The position numbers were made by a program, and so were the translations under genes. A DNA stretch of 6,614 nt, taken from NCBI GenBank assembly GCA_030604505.1, contig JAUVVT010000099.1:1-6614 (forward strand), given 5' to 3'. This document shows positions 6,276-6,614 of this stretch, piece by piece. Source of the DNA: a bacterium. GTDB taxonomy: Bacteria; SM23-31; JAUVVT01. The notes beneath the pieces are model-generated. The model was not told where the DNA came from and made no database searches. It saw only the letters and a list, made by a program, of their open reading frames with translations. The stretch's first letter is position 1, and each line of letters opens with the position of its first letter.

Positions 6276-6297
6276 ACCTCCTTGTTTTTTTATCTCC
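6276..6297 (-). promoter_or_regulatory. Strong Shine-Dalgarno of flagellin with a second GGA motif (possible CsrA target)
   Basis: AAGGAGGT (6283-6276) is a full Shine-Dalgarno site. A second GGAG (6297-6294) lies 16 bases upstream in the leader. Flagellin mRNAs in some bacteria are repressed by CsrA binding two GGA sites, one over the ribosome site (established for Bacillus hag). The layout here is compatible, but no csrA or fliW is in the window. The Shine-Dalgarno call is firm, the CsrA idea is not. Confidence 0.6.
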
Positions 6298-6375
6298 TAA
6301 TTTATTGGAATAGATGCAGATGTTATTGATAATTTTATTTCCAAAGTTTATTAAATATAATTATAGTTATCTCTT

Positions 6376-6402
6376 ATATCGACAATCTTTAATCAAACTT
6401 TA
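6376..6402 (-). promoter_or_regulatory. Sigma-28 (FliA) flagellar promoter of flagellin
   Basis: On the - strand TAAAGTTT (6402-6395) is a perfect match to the FliA -35 box. After exactly 11 bases comes GTCGATAT (6383-6376), a 6-of-8 match to the -10 consensus GCCGATAA. Spacing, strand and target gene all agree. Transcription should start near 6368, giving a leader of about 100 bases. Confidence 0.85.
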
Positions 6403-6614
6403 ATTATTTTTGGTTCTTTCATCAAAAATTAATTGATTATCATAAAAATTCATAAAGAACATAATTTTTTAATCCCCCATTTTAATTTTTCTCGGTCTTT
6501 AGTTATAAAAATTTGCTATATTATTATATATCCGACTTGATTCTTAATTACTCAACAAAAATAATAATCCATAAAATTTATTTTAAGAAATGTTTGATGA
6601 GAATTGTAATATTA
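6403..6614. other. AT-rich intergenic region upstream of flagellin
   Basis: Together with the flagellin leader this makes about 345 bases with no supported gene. It is very AT-rich, with no strong hairpin, tRNA or repeat. On the + strand an extended -10-like TGCTATATT occurs at 6515-6523, and an ATG at 6590 opens a frame that runs eight codons to the window edge. Either could mark a divergent gene starting beyond the window, but neither is secure. Confidence 0.4.

Noticed and set aside
6007..6300. 97-codon + strand frame antisense to the start of flagellin
   Set aside because: It overlaps a certain flagellin gene and its control region and shows no family motif.
6590..6614. ATG near the right edge opening a + strand frame
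   Set aside because: Only eight codons are visible, with no Shine-Dalgarno site; too little to call a gene.

Overview
The window is AT-rich bacterial DNA with seven protein-coding genes and no RNA gene, insertion sequence or CRISPR array that I can see. The organism is flagellated, uses Shine-Dalgarno sites and has a sigma-28-type flagellar promoter. The mix of genes (a SUMF1-fold lipoprotein, a multi-membrane-span metallophosphoesterase, a Mut7-C protein, a short flagellin) would suit a low-GC, free-living anaerobe, perhaps of the Chlorobiota/Ignavibacteria or a related FCB-group lineage. That placement is inference only; no marker gene here settles it.

Layout. On the + strand, bases 1-688 hold the 3' part of a FAD-dependent oxidoreductase of the succinate dehydrogenase/fumarate reductase flavoprotein superfamily; its 5' end lies outside the window. 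A short-chain dehydrogenase (752-1543) follows 63 bases later. The two are probably co-transcribed and may act as successive redox enzymes on one substrate. A 244-base convergent intergenic region (1544-1787) with several hairpins separates them from the - strand genes.

The remaining five genes are all on the - strand. In transcription order they are: flagellin (6269-5406), a LOG-family nucleotide hydrolase (5170-4535), a Mut7-C putative RNase with zinc ribbon (4454-4002), a SUMF1-fold predicted lipoprotein (3856-2993) and, 11 bases further on, a membrane-anchored metallophosphoesterase (2981-1788). The flagellin is a complete single-gene transcription unit: a near-consensus sigma-28 promoter (6402-6376), a strong Shine-Dalgarno site and a perfect 12-bp-stem terminator (5365-5334). 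The LOG gene then has its own possible sigma-70 promoter, with a 14-bp palindrome and a matching half-site around it. The SUMF1-like/metallophosphoesterase pair looks like a small operon of cell-envelope proteins.

I see no clearly novel multi-gene system. The points most worth checking are the true extent of the first gene, the flagellin control region, the possible operator ahead of the LOG gene, the hairpin covering the start of the SUMF1-like gene, the Asp-to-Asn change in the Mut7-C protein, and the envelope gene pair.
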